Source: an uncultured Bacilli bacterium (GTDB lineage: Bacteria > Bacillota_I > Bacilli_A > RF39 > UBA660). Taken from it: a stretch of 7,308 nt of DNA. Positions within the stretch are counted from its first letter, which is position 1; each line of letters begins with the position of its first letter. Of this stretch, positions 1 to 5,929 are shown one piece after another. The position numbers and the translations under genes were made by a program. The stretch is taken from assembly GCA_934089255.1 (NCBI GenBank), contig CAKOJI010000041.1, positions 1 to 7,308 on the forward strand. The letters run 5' to 3'. The notes beneath the pieces are model-generated. The model did no database searches and was not told the origin of the DNA. It saw only the letters and a program-made list of their open reading frames with translations.

Positions 1-734
1 TCACTCATTTCTATTATATATTTCCAATATTTTTTAGGCATAAAATTCATTCTACATCTATCATTTTTTCTTTCTTTAATACCAATAGTTTTATAAAAAG
101 TAGTCCATAAATTTTCTATAGCTAATTCATTATTACTATATTTTAATTCATCAAACTTTATATTATCTTTATTAGTTATTAATACGTTTTTCTTATCATA
201 AATACTTATTAAATTACGTTTATTATCAACAATAACAAAGTATTCATTTTTAAGCCTCTTTTTAAAATGGTTAGTAAGTAAACCAATACAATTATTAGTA
301 GGTTCTATCTCAGCATATAATACTTTATTATTTAATTCTTTAAATCTAACAAAACCTTTTAATTTATGTGCTTCATATCCTACATATTTATTTATTCTTA
401 ATGCTTCATTAACACATTTTAAATTTCTCATATACATAGTATTCTCTTTATATTTTAAACTATTTAAATAATAATAATATATTATTAATTCTTTGTTATT
501 ATCAATAGATAAAAATACTTTATATATAATATTAAAATTATTAATACCAATAGTCTTAATAGAATAACTAATTATATCTTTATTATCAGTTAAATCTAAC
601 TTTATAACATTATCAAATAGAGTAGGATTATAAGTTTCATCCTTTATATTATATGGTTTTATATTATGTTCTATAAGAATATTAATTAGTTTTAAAAGTT
701 CATAAAAATTATTATAAATATATATATTATTCAT
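1..734 (-). CDS. DUF4130 / TIGR03915-type DNA metabolism protein, partner of the radical SAM gene (3' end cut by window)
   Basis: This reading frame runs from ATG at 734-732 to the window edge: 244 codons plus two bases, with no stop seen. The translation carries the family's conserved blocks: EAHKLKGFVRFKEL at residues 121-134, YAEIEPTNN at 140-148, HFKKR at 156-160, and the C-terminal stretch 208-243 with MNFMPKKYWKYIIEM. The usual family length is near 240-250 residues, so only a few residues are probably missing. Members of this family (probable DNA metabolism/repair protein) are regularly encoded beside the radical SAM protein found just upstream here; the biochemical role is not known to me. 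The start codon overlaps the stop of the upstream gene by 8 bp (ATGAATAA), and no convincing ribosome binding site precedes it, so translation is probably coupled. No signal peptide or membrane segment is seen; a cytoplasmic protein is expected. Family assignment is strong, function is inferred. Confidence 0.88.
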   Translation of the reverse strand, partial: MNNIYIYNNFYELLKLINILIEHNIKPYNIKDETYNPTLFDNVIKLDLTDNKDIISYSIKTIGINNFNIIYKVFLSIDNNKELIIYYYYLNSLKYKENTMYMRNLKCVNEALRINKYVGYEAHKLKGFVRFKELNNKVLYAEIEPTNNCIGLLTNHFKKRLKNEYFVIVDNKRNLISIYDKKNVLITNKDNIKFDELKYSNNELAIENLWTTFYKTIGIKERKNDRCRMNFMPKKYWKYIIEMS

Positions 735-1941
735 TAAACAAACTTAATTGAGTAATATTTGGTTTAATTATTTCTTTATCTTCTAAAACTAAATTAGATT
801 CTATAAATTCTTTTTTAAATAAACTTTTATCTATAAAATATTTACCATTACATGTAATAAAGTATTTTGCTCTTTTCATAACAACTCCCATATTTTTTAA
901 ATCTTTAAACTCTATTTTAAAATGTCTTCTAGATGATATTATTCTCTTAGCAGATTTAACTCCAATTCCAGGTATTTTTAGTAAATCATAGTATGATGAT
1001 GTATTTATTTCTTTTGGAAATAAGTCTATGTGACTTAACGCCCAACTCGCTTTAGGATCAACTAATATATTAAAATTTTTATGTTCATTGTCTAATAAAG
1101 TATTAGTAGTAAATCCATAAAATCTTAAAAGCCAGTCTGCTTGATATAATCTATGTTCTCTTTTTAGAGGTGGTAAAGTAAGGGTAGGGAGCATTTTATC
1201 TTTATTTACTGGTATATATGCCGAATAAAATACTCTTTTTAAATTATGACTTTTATACAAATTTTCAGATTTCGTCATTATTTCATAATCAGTTTCTTGT
1301 GTTGCACCAATTATCATTTGAGTACTTTGTCCTGCAGGAACAAATTTTCTACTTTTATTTGTTTTTATAAGGTTCATAATATTTTCTATTTTATTTCCAT
1401 TTTTATTAGGTGCTAAAAGTTTTAAAGAATCATTGCTAGGAAGTTCTATATTAGAACTCATTCTATCTACTAATAATCCTAATTTTTTTATTAAATAATC
1501 ACTAGCACCTGGTATTGCTTTAGCATGAATATATCCAGAAAAATGATATTTATTTCTAAGCATACTTATTGTTTTTATTAGTAATTCCATTGTATAATCA
1601 GGACTTTTTATTATTCCACTAGATAAAAATAATCCTTCAATATAATTTCTTCTATAAAAATTAATAGTAATACTACATATTTCTTCTGGAGTAAACGTAG
1701 CTCTTTTAACATTATTAGATTTTCTATTAATACAATACTTACAATCAAATATACAAGAATTAGACATTAATATTTTTAAAAGAGAAATACATCTACCATC
1801 ACTAGAAAAAGAATGACATATTCCACCAATATTTGCATTGCCAATACCATTATCATTTTTTCTATTACTACCACTAGAAGAACAAGATGCATCATACTTA
1901 GCACTATCAGCTAATATAGTCAGTTTTTCTTTTATATCCAT
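727..1941 (-). CDS. Putative DNA modification/repair radical SAM protein (TIGR03916-type) with C-terminal helix-hairpin-helix
   Basis: A 404-residue cytoplasmic iron-sulfur enzyme is predicted. The radical SAM cluster motif CxxxCxxC is C63-x3-C67-x2-C70, within SNSCIFDCKYCINR, and is followed by the family signature around FYRRNYIEGLFLSSG (residues 95-109). The N-terminus has the typical AKYDASCSSSG (residues 14-24) and a further CHSF..DGRC block. The region from about 295 to 313 (DPKASWALSHIDLFP) leads into a helix-hairpin-helix, LLKIPGIGVKSAKRI (about 320-334), which usually binds DNA. The last residues contain QLSLF (398-402), a match to the bacterial sliding-clamp-binding consensus. An upstream ATG at 1989 is possible, but 1941 is preferred because GGTGAT (1946-1951) stands 4 nt before it and homologues start at this point. 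The gene overlaps the DUF4130 gene downstream, forming the usual pair. The family is linked by context to DNA repair; substrate and reaction are unknown. Confidence 0.9.
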   Translation of the reverse strand: MDIKEKLTILADSAKYDASCSSSGSNRKNDNGIGNANIGGICHSFSSDGRCISLLKILMSNSCIFDCKYCINRKSNNVKRATFTPEEICSITINFYRRNYIEGLFLSSGIIKSPDYTMELLIKTISMLRNKYHFSGYIHAKAIPGASDYLIKKLGLLVDRMSSNIELPSNDSLKLLAPNKNGNKIENIMNLIKTNKSRKFVPAGQSTQMIIGATQETDYEIMTKSENLYKSHNLKRVFYSAYIPVNKDKMLPTLTLPPLKREHRLYQADWLLRFYGFTTNTLLDNEHKNFNILVDPKASWALSHIDLFPKEINTSSYYDLLKIPGIGVKSAKRIISSRRHFKIEFKDLKNMGVVMKRAKYFITCNGKYFIDKSLFKKEFIESNLVLEDKEIIKPNITQLSLFNE

Positions 1942-1957
1942 TAATATCACCAAATAC

Positions 1958-1986
1958 ATTATATAACAAATATTTGTTTGTGTAAA
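1958..1986 (-). promoter_or_regulatory. Promoter of the radical SAM / DUF4130 operon
   Basis: Read on the minus strand, TTTACA (1986-1981) is followed after exactly 17 bp by TATAAT (1963-1958). Transcription would begin near 1951, which is the first base of GGTGAT, so the leader is only about 10 nt long. Spacing and hexamers fit a sigma-A promoter; the start site is inferred. Confidence 0.75.
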
Positions 1987-1997
1987 CATTTGTTTGT
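1965..1997. promoter_or_regulatory. Tandem LexA-box-like operators overlapping the promoter
   Basis: Two related palindromes lie here. The first, AACAAATATTTGTT (1965-1978), is a perfect 14-bp palindrome filling the -35/-10 spacer. The second, AAACATTTGTTT (1984-1995), overlaps the -35 box. Viewed as direct repeats, 1968-1981 and 1984-1997 match at 13 of 14 bases with a 16-bp period. The second site resembles the Firmicutes LexA core GAAC-N4-GTTC, with one symmetrical substitution per half (AAAC-N4-GTTT). Because the controlled operon is a DNA-repair type, SOS control by LexA is plausible, but another repressor is equally possible. Confidence 0.5.
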
Positions 1998-2020
1998 AAA
2001 AAGTAACGCTTTACTTTTTA
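1997..2020. repeat. Perfect 10-bp inverted repeat between divergent promoters
   Basis: TAAAAAGTAA (1997-2006) and TTACTTTTTA (2011-2020) are exact inverted copies around the 4-nt spacer CGCT. The element sits between the divergent radical SAM and LRR promoters and overlaps the probable -35 region of the latter. The T run could make it a terminator, but no gene ends here, so an operator or insulator is at least as likely. Confidence 0.5.
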
Positions 2021-2036
2021 ATTGCTTTATTATAAT
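2010..2036 (+). promoter_or_regulatory. Candidate promoter of the LRR gene
   Basis: TATAAT at 2031-2036 is a consensus -10 box about 55 bp before the preferred start codon. The best -35 candidate is TTTACT (2010-2015), with a short 15-bp spacer, inside the 3' arm of the inverted repeat. The -10 is convincing and the -35 is weak. Confidence 0.5.
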
Positions 2037-2091
2037 ATAGTTTGAAAAGAGAAAATATATCACTGATAAAGTAATGGAAAGCAAGGGTTTT

Positions 2092-3903
2092 ATGAATATA
2101 GATTTAAAATTAATTAAAAAATATTACGGGGAAGATATGATGCATTTTGCAAGAGATAATTTTTCTACCATATTAGATAATCCAGGTAAATTATCAAAGA
2201 TATTTTTAGATAATTTTGCTTGTAGTAAATACTTATATGAAAATTTAAATAGTGTTGATGAATTAACTGGATTTAAAAATTTTATATATAATATTTATAA
2301 TAATAATGAATATACTACAAAATTAAAAACTGATAAAACTCCAAGTGAATTACTAAGTATAGCGGGTTATAATTTGTATGAATGTAAAAATGAAGCTGAT
2401 ATTCAATCATTTAAAAAATATTATGCTAAAGGTGAAGAGTTGTGTACTTTTAAGGGTAAAAGATTAGACAGATGCTATGTATTTTTTGCTGTTAAGAAAA
2501 ATGTGGATAAGATAAGAAGGAAAGACTTTAAAAATCCAAAAAGGGAAGATGAATATGGTACTAGTGTTATAAGTATACAGTTTTCTAAAGACAATACTCA
2601 TTCATTATCTATAAAAAATAGATATAATCATACTGTTAAAGATTGTGATTCAACTTTTAAAAATAATTTAGATAATATAATATCTGGATTAACATATAGT
2701 TTTGAAAAATATTACGGTATGAAACAGGAATATATTAATAAAGAAGATTTTGCTGGATTTGTTCGTGCAAATGATGGTAAATACTATAAATTTAATAGTG
2801 AAAAAAATGGTATTCATTTTTGTCAAGATAATGTGTTAGTAGAGTATGGTACGCCTAAAAAATTAGATAAAGAAAAATATATAATATTAGATACGAATGT
2901 ATTAGATTTACAAAATAAAACGTTTATTAATTTTAATTATGATGATGATTGTTTTAAAGATACTATAGGAAATATAATAAAAATAAAAATAGAAAAACAA
3001 AGTAATGGTAATAAATTAATAATTATAAAAACGGATAAAGAAGATGTTATTATAGAAATTAATAAATATGGTGAAATAATAGGATACATTAATAATAATA
3101 TAGAAGAAATTGGCAATAATTTTATGAGATATAATATTTCTTTACAATATTTAGTTATGGATAATGTTAAAAATATAGGAGATTCATTTTTATTCCATAA
3201 TGATAATCTAAAAACTTATAAACTTGATAAAGTAGAGAGTATTGGTAATGATTTTATGAGATATTCTAATAGTAAATTAAAAAATCTTAATTTTCCTAAA
3301 TTAAAAAATATAGGAGATTATTTCTTTCCTTATTTAGATAGTGTAGAAACTATTAATTTACCTGAAATTTTATGTTTATCAGATCACTTTTTATTAAATT
3401 CTCGAGCAAATATATCTTATTTTAATATACCCAAATGTAAAATTATAGGAAATAATGTTTTGACTTATGCAAATTTATATTTAAACAATGCTAATTTTGA
3501 TAGTTTAGAAAGTGTAGGTGATTTATTTCTTTCGTTTTCAAGTTGTGAAAATGATACTTTGAATATGCCAAAAGTTAAATCTATTGGCAATAATGTATTA
3601 TCATATGAACAGAAGTTAAAATATATTAATCTTCCTAATTTAATATCTCTTGGTAAAAATTTTTTGCATCTTAATACGCAAACAAAAGAATTGAATGTAA
3701 ATAATTTAATATCTTTAAGTGATAATTGTTTTTCTTGTTATATTATTCAAAATGTTAAAAATTATAAAATGTTAAGTAACAATGAATTAGTTGATGCTAT
3801 AAAAGTTAAAACATTAAAACGAAATCGTTTAAAAGAATTAAAAAAATTGAAAAAACAAATTATACAAACTCTTTACAAAAAGAAAAAAATATTAAAAAAA
3901 TAA
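2092..3903 (+). CDS. Leucine-rich-repeat protein with an uncharacterised N-terminal domain and basic tail
   Basis: Function is unknown. I prefer the ATG at 2092 because AAGGG (2083-2087) stands 4 nt before it, while the ATG at 2074 has no ribosome binding site; residue numbers here count from 2074. Residues 7 to about 225 form a conserved, non-repetitive domain (NIDLKLIKKYYGE; LCTFKGKRLDRCYVFFAVKKNVD; DEYGTSVISIQF; IKNRYNHTVKD) that I associate with LRR proteins of gut Firmicutes but cannot tie to an activity. Residues about 226-340 are a linker of beta-rich look. From 343 to about 560 there are ten repeats of 22-23 residues with the core xxxIGNNFLxY (starts 343, 365, 387, 410, 432, 455, 478, 501, 523, 545), close to BspA-type LRR_5 repeats. 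The tail (577-609) is very rich in Lys and Arg. No signal peptide or membrane segment is seen, so a cytoplasmic binding protein is inferred. Confidence 0.85.
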   Translation: MNIDLKLIKKYYGEDMMHFARDNFSTILDNPGKLSKIFLDNFACSKYLYENLNSVDELTGFKNFIYNIYNNNEYTTKLKTDKTPSELLSIAGYNLYECKNEADIQSFKKYYAKGEELCTFKGKRLDRCYVFFAVKKNVDKIRRKDFKNPKREDEYGTSVISIQFSKDNTHSLSIKNRYNHTVKDCDSTFKNNLDNIISGLTYSFEKYYGMKQEYINKEDFAGFVRANDGKYYKFNSEKNGIHFCQDNVLVEYGTPKKLDKEKYIILDTNVLDLQNKTFINFNYDDDCFKDTIGNIIKIKIEKQSNGNKLIIIKTDKEDVIIEINKYGEIIGYINNNIEEIGNNFMRYNISLQYLVMDNVKNIGDSFLFHNDNLKTYKLDKVESIGNDFMRYSNSKLKNLNFPKLKNIGDYFFPYLDSVETINLPEILCLSDHFLLNSRANISYFNIPKCKIIGNNVLTYANLYLNNANFDSLESVGDLFLSFSSCENDTLNMPKVKSIGNNVLSYEQKLKYINLPNLISLGKNFLHLNTQTKELNVNNLISLSDNCFSCYIIQNVKNYKMLSNNELVDAIKVKTLKRNRLKELKKLKKQIIQTLYKKKKILKK

Positions 3904-3925
3904 GATACGTTTTTATTTAGTGTTA

Positions 3926-3934
3926 TGTTATAAT
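3926..3934 (+). promoter_or_regulatory. Extended -10 promoter of the 51-codon gene
   Basis: TGTTATAAT is a perfect extended -10 element (TGnTATAAT). No good -35 is present, which extended -10 promoters can tolerate. The start would fall near 3941, about 22 nt before the small gene's ATG. The palindrome TTATAATTATAA (3928-3939) includes this box. Confidence 0.55.
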
Positions 3935-3962
3935 TATAAGGTGCTATAGAATTGAGGAAGAT

Positions 3963-4118
3963 ATGACAAATAAAAAATGTATAATAGTTTTAATAATAAT
4001 ACTAGGATTCTTATTAAGCATAGATGTAGAATCTATTAATAAAACAAATAATAAACAAAAAAATATTAAAGAAAATGATACTACTTTAAAATATAGTAAA
4101 TATGATTTTAAAGATTAG
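3963..4118 (+). CDS. Small 51-aa protein with N-terminal membrane segment, function unknown
   Basis: A short open frame begins at ATG 3963, preceded by GAGG at a spacing of 5 nt, and ends at TAG 4116-4118. The product starts MTNKKC, followed by a strongly hydrophobic stretch IIVLIIILGFLLSI (residues 7-20), then a polar Asn/Lys-rich tail to residue 51. This is either an uncleaved membrane anchor or a signal peptide of a small exported peptide; no lipobox is present. Promoter, ribosome binding site, frame and terminator are all in place, which argues for a real gene despite its size. It follows the LRR gene by 59 bp but has its own promoter. No family is recognised; a small membrane toxin or a secreted peptide are possible alternatives. 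Confidence 0.55.
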   Translation: MTNKKCIIVLIIILGFLLSIDVESINKTNNKQKNIKENDTTLKYSKYDFKD

Positions 4119-4128
4119 TATCTTTTTT
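4110..4128 (+). terminator. Short intrinsic terminator after the 51-aa gene
   Basis: AAAGAT (4110-4115) pairs with ATCTTT (4120-4125) across the loop TAGT, and the T run continues to 4128. The stop codon lies in the loop. The hairpin is short and AT-rich. It also lies just beyond the end of the convergent 119-aa gene, so it may serve both strands weakly. Confidence 0.5.
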
Positions 4129-4486
4129 ATATATTATTATTATTTAAAGAATCTTTTCTTAAATTAATAACTTCATTTTTTAAATCCTCTATCTCTTCTT
4201 CTAAACTTTTATTTATACCATTTTTTATACTAGAATTTCTTTTCATATCATGTTTTACAGTTTGATTTTGTGCACCAATAGTAAGTAAAGTTTGTCCAAT
4301 TTGTTCAAAAAAATTACCTAGAGAATTTTGTTGATTTATAGTTAATCCTTTTGCTATTAATAACCCAATAACCGTAGCTATAATAGTAAATTCATATGCA
4401 TTTAAAGAATTTAACCATTTAGCAATATCATGAAAATCTTGTTCTATAAAATCATTTATATTTTGATTGTCTTTAAATGCATCCAT
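4127..4486 (-). CDS. Small 119-aa protein with central hydrophobic segment and C-terminal coiled coil, function unknown
   Basis: The ATG at 4486-4484 is preceded by AAGGGG with a 6-nt gap, a good ribosome binding site. The N-terminal region is acidic (DNQNINDFIEQDFHDIAKWLNSLNAYEF). Residues about 34-49 (TIIATVIGLLIAKGLT) form a hydrophobic, possibly membrane-inserted segment, and a second amphipathic stretch, NFFEQIGQTLLTIGAQ, follows. The C-terminus (about 93-112, LEEEIEDLKNEVINLRK) has coiled-coil character. The layout suggests a small oligomeric membrane-associated protein. Proteins of this look occur as hypotheticals in low-GC Firmicutes, but I cannot name a family. It lies alone on the minus strand, divergent from the VanZ-RDD gene and convergent with the 51-aa gene. 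Confidence 0.75.
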   Translation of the reverse strand: MDAFKDNQNINDFIEQDFHDIAKWLNSLNAYEFTIIATVIGLLIAKGLTINQQNSLGNFFEQIGQTLLTIGAQNQTVKHDMKRNSSIKNGINKSLEEEIEDLKNEVINLRKDSLNNNNI

Positions 4487-4503
4487 AAATTACCCCTTAT
4501 AAA

Positions 4504-4532
4504 ATTATATGTTTATACTTTATATATTTTAA
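4504..4532 (-). promoter_or_regulatory. Candidate promoter of the 119-aa gene
   Basis: On the minus strand TATAAT (4509-4504) lies 17 bp downstream of TTAAAA (4532-4527), a 4/6 match to TTGACA. Transcription would start near 4497, on the edge of the ribosome binding site. In this AT-rich spacer a chance match cannot be excluded. Confidence 0.4.
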
Positions 4533-4547
4533 ATACTATATTATAAT
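4519..4547 (+). promoter_or_regulatory. Candidate promoter of the VanZ-RDD gene
   Basis: TTTATA (4519-4524) and TATAAT (4542-4547) are separated by 17 bp, giving a start near 4554, on the ribosome binding site AAAGGTGG. It overlaps the candidate divergent promoter, so the two genes may compete for polymerase. The -10 is part of the palindrome TTATAATTATAA (4541-4552). Confidence 0.45.
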
Positions 4548-4563
4548 TATAAAAGGTGGTAGT

Positions 4564-5649
4564 ATGACTTATTTAAATTCTATATATAGTGCTTTTTTAT
4601 TTTTCCCAATTATAGCACTTTTTATTACATTTCCATTTATGATTATTAATTATAACAAATATGGTTCTATATCAAAATTAAGAACACTTATAATATATAC
4701 GTTTATTTTATATTTATTATGTGCATTCTTCTTAGTAATTTTACCTCTACCAAGTAAAGAATACGTAAGTAAACTAACCATACCTTATTATCAATTAAAA
4801 CCATTTAATTTCGTATTTGATTTTATAAAAGATAATAAATATTCATTTAATAGTTTATCTAATATCATTAAAATATTAAAACAACCCAGTATATATCAAC
4901 CATTATTTAATATAGTATTAACTATTCCATTCGGAATATATTTAAGATATTATTATGAATGTAGTTTAAAAAAAACTATCTGTTTATCTTTTATATTATC
5001 TTTATTTTTTGAAATAACACAACTTACTGGTATTTATGGAATATATGAAAGAAATTATAGAATGTTTGACGTAGATGATATAATGTTTAATACTTTAGGT
5101 GGTTTAGTAGGATATTTTTTATGTACACCATTTTTAAAAATATTACCTACTAGAGATAATATTGATAGTAAATCATTATTATTAAGTGAAAAAGTTACTG
5201 GTTTTAGAAGAATAGTTGCATTTATAATTGATATTATCTCAGTTAACTTAATATATGGATTAACTTTAGTAATAATACTTTTAAATACGGAGATTAATTT
5301 TAAAAATTATATATTTATTCTACTAATAATACTTTATTTATATTTCGTAATTATACCAATAATATTTAAAGGAAGAACAATAGGTAAAAGAATAGTAAAT
5401 TTAAAACTTAGTAGTAATATAAAAAAAATATATCCAATTATTATAAGAACAAATTTAATGTATATATATTTCTATTTAGTACCATTATTAAGTATAGTTT
5501 TAATTTATGATCAAAATTTATTAGGAATACTATTTATAATTACATATATTATATATTCATTTGCAACATTTATTTTAATTATTACAAGTAATCTACTATG
5601 GTATGAAAGACTAACTAAAACTGAAAACATCAACACTATTAAAGTTTGA
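4564..5649 (+). CDS. VanZ-like / RDD-family fusion membrane protein
   Basis: A 361-residue polytopic membrane protein with two fused domains is predicted. The N-terminal half is VanZ-like (about 40-190): membrane helices near 8-28, 40-60, 113-130, 138-155 and 175-190, with the family signature FFEITQLTGIYGIYERNYR (148-166) and DVDDIMFNTLGG (169-180), that is E150, Q153, D169, D172, N176 and G179-G180. The C-terminal half is an RDD domain (about 211-348): FRRIVAFIIDI (214-224) and the typical KGRTIGKRIVNLKL (269-282), with helices near 217-240, 248-268, 296-315 and 320-345. VanZ proteins are named for a teicoplanin-resistance gene whose mechanism is unclear, and RDD domains are implicated in ion transport; no resistance cluster surrounds this gene, so neither role is claimed. 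Start: AAAGGTGG (4552-4559) lies 4 nt before the ATG. It ends inside its own terminator. Confidence 0.88.
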   Translation: MTYLNSIYSAFLFFPIIALFITFPFMIINYNKYGSISKLRTLIIYTFILYLLCAFFLVILPLPSKEYVSKLTIPYYQLKPFNFVFDFIKDNKYSFNSLSNIIKILKQPSIYQPLFNIVLTIPFGIYLRYYYECSLKKTICLSFILSLFFEITQLTGIYGIYERNYRMFDVDDIMFNTLGGLVGYFLCTPFLKILPTRDNIDSKSLLLSEKVTGFRRIVAFIIDIISVNLIYGLTLVIILLNTEINFKNYIFILLIILYLYFVIIPIIFKGRTIGKRIVNLKLSSNIKKIYPIIIRTNLMYIYFYLVPLLSIVLIYDQNLLGILFIITYIIYSFATFILIITSNLLWYERLTKTENINTIKV

Positions 5650-5657
5650 TGTTTTTT
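5624..5657 (+). terminator. Intrinsic terminator of the VanZ-RDD gene
   Basis: AAAACATCAA (5624-5633) pairs perfectly with TTGATGTTTT (5646-5655), and three more pairs (ACT with AGT) can form inside after a one-base bulge. The T run covers 5652-5657. The TGA stop (5647-5649) is part of the 3' arm, which supports TGA being read as stop in this organism. Confidence 0.85.
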
Positions 5658-5833
5658 ATATGAATATATTTTGTAAAAAAATATTGATTATATAAATATT
5701 AATGCTATAATAATTAACTATACATAGTAAATATTTTAAAATAAACAAATATTAAAAAATGGGGTTTTGATTAACAGTTGAATACATATAATATTACCCC
5801 TTTTATGGAATTAAGAAAGTTTTGCTCAAAGTG
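5658..5833. other. AT-rich intergenic region before the HEPN module
   Basis: No supportable gene is seen on either strand. It contains a promoter-like pair TTGATT (5684-5689) and TATAAT (5706-5711) with a 16-bp spacer on the plus strand, and an inverted repeat GGGGT (5761-5765) with ACCCC (5796-5800) flanked by A and T runs. On the minus strand that repeat would be a hairpin with a roughly 30-nt loop followed by six T's. Whether a small RNA is made here cannot be told. Confidence 0.4.
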
Positions 5834-5862
5834 TTGACGATGATCATAATTTATGATATGAT
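5834..5862 (+). promoter_or_regulatory. Strong promoter of the RNA-HEPN module
   Basis: TTGACG (5834-5839) and TATGAT (5857-5862) are separated by exactly 17 bp, and TG at 5854-5855 makes the -10 extended. The predicted start (5868-5870) coincides with the first bases of the structured RNA. The spacer holds a perfect palindrome, ATCATAA-T-TTATGAT (5843-5857), a possible operator. This is the best promoter in the window. Confidence 0.8.
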
Positions 5863-5869
5863 TTATAGC

Positions 5870-5906
5870 GATTGGTACTCAGGAAACTTTCGAAGCCCTG
5901 AGTCGT
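5870..5906 (+). ncRNA. Structured RNA copy 1, upstream of the HEPN gene (possible abiF-type RNA)
   Basis: A 37-nt element starting GATTGGTACT and ending AGTCGT. ACTCAGG (5877-5883) pairs with CCTGAGT (5897-5903), enclosing a small inner hairpin CTT-TCG-AAG (5887-5895). A second copy lies at 6821-6857 with 32 of 37 bases identical. The differences include two compensatory base-pair swaps in the outer stem, so selection on RNA structure is directly visible. It begins at the predicted transcription start and is followed by seven T's, so it could be released as a short RNA of about 43 nt. A conserved RNA motif has been described near abiF genes; whether this is that motif I cannot verify here. 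An RNA antitoxin for the HEPN protein is the leading inference. Confidence 0.75.
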
Positions 5907-5912
5907 TTTTTT
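5877..5912 (+). terminator. Terminator-like hairpin and T tract between RNA copy 1 and the HEPN start
   Basis: The 7-bp outer stem of RNA copy 1 is followed after two bases (CG) by TTTTTTT (5906-5912). The short gap between stem and T run suggests leaky termination, yielding much short RNA and less HEPN mRNA. The ribosome binding site AAAGGA (5916-5921) follows directly. Confidence 0.55.
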
Positions 5913-5929
5913 GTTAAAGGAAGTGAATT

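Noticed and set aside
1942..1989. Upstream ATG extension of the radical SAM gene (16 extra residues)
   Set aside because: It would overlap the -10 and -35 boxes and both palindromes, the family starts at the downstream Met, and GGTGAT supports the start at 1941.
5647..5649. TGA as tryptophan (Mollicutes-type code)
   Set aside because: Trp is encoded by TGG in the genes read, and this TGA sits in a terminator hairpin at the natural end of the RDD protein.
5803..5837. Tiny frame MELRKFCSKC in front of the HEPN promoter
   Set aside because: Only ten codons, no ribosome binding site, and it runs into the -35 box.
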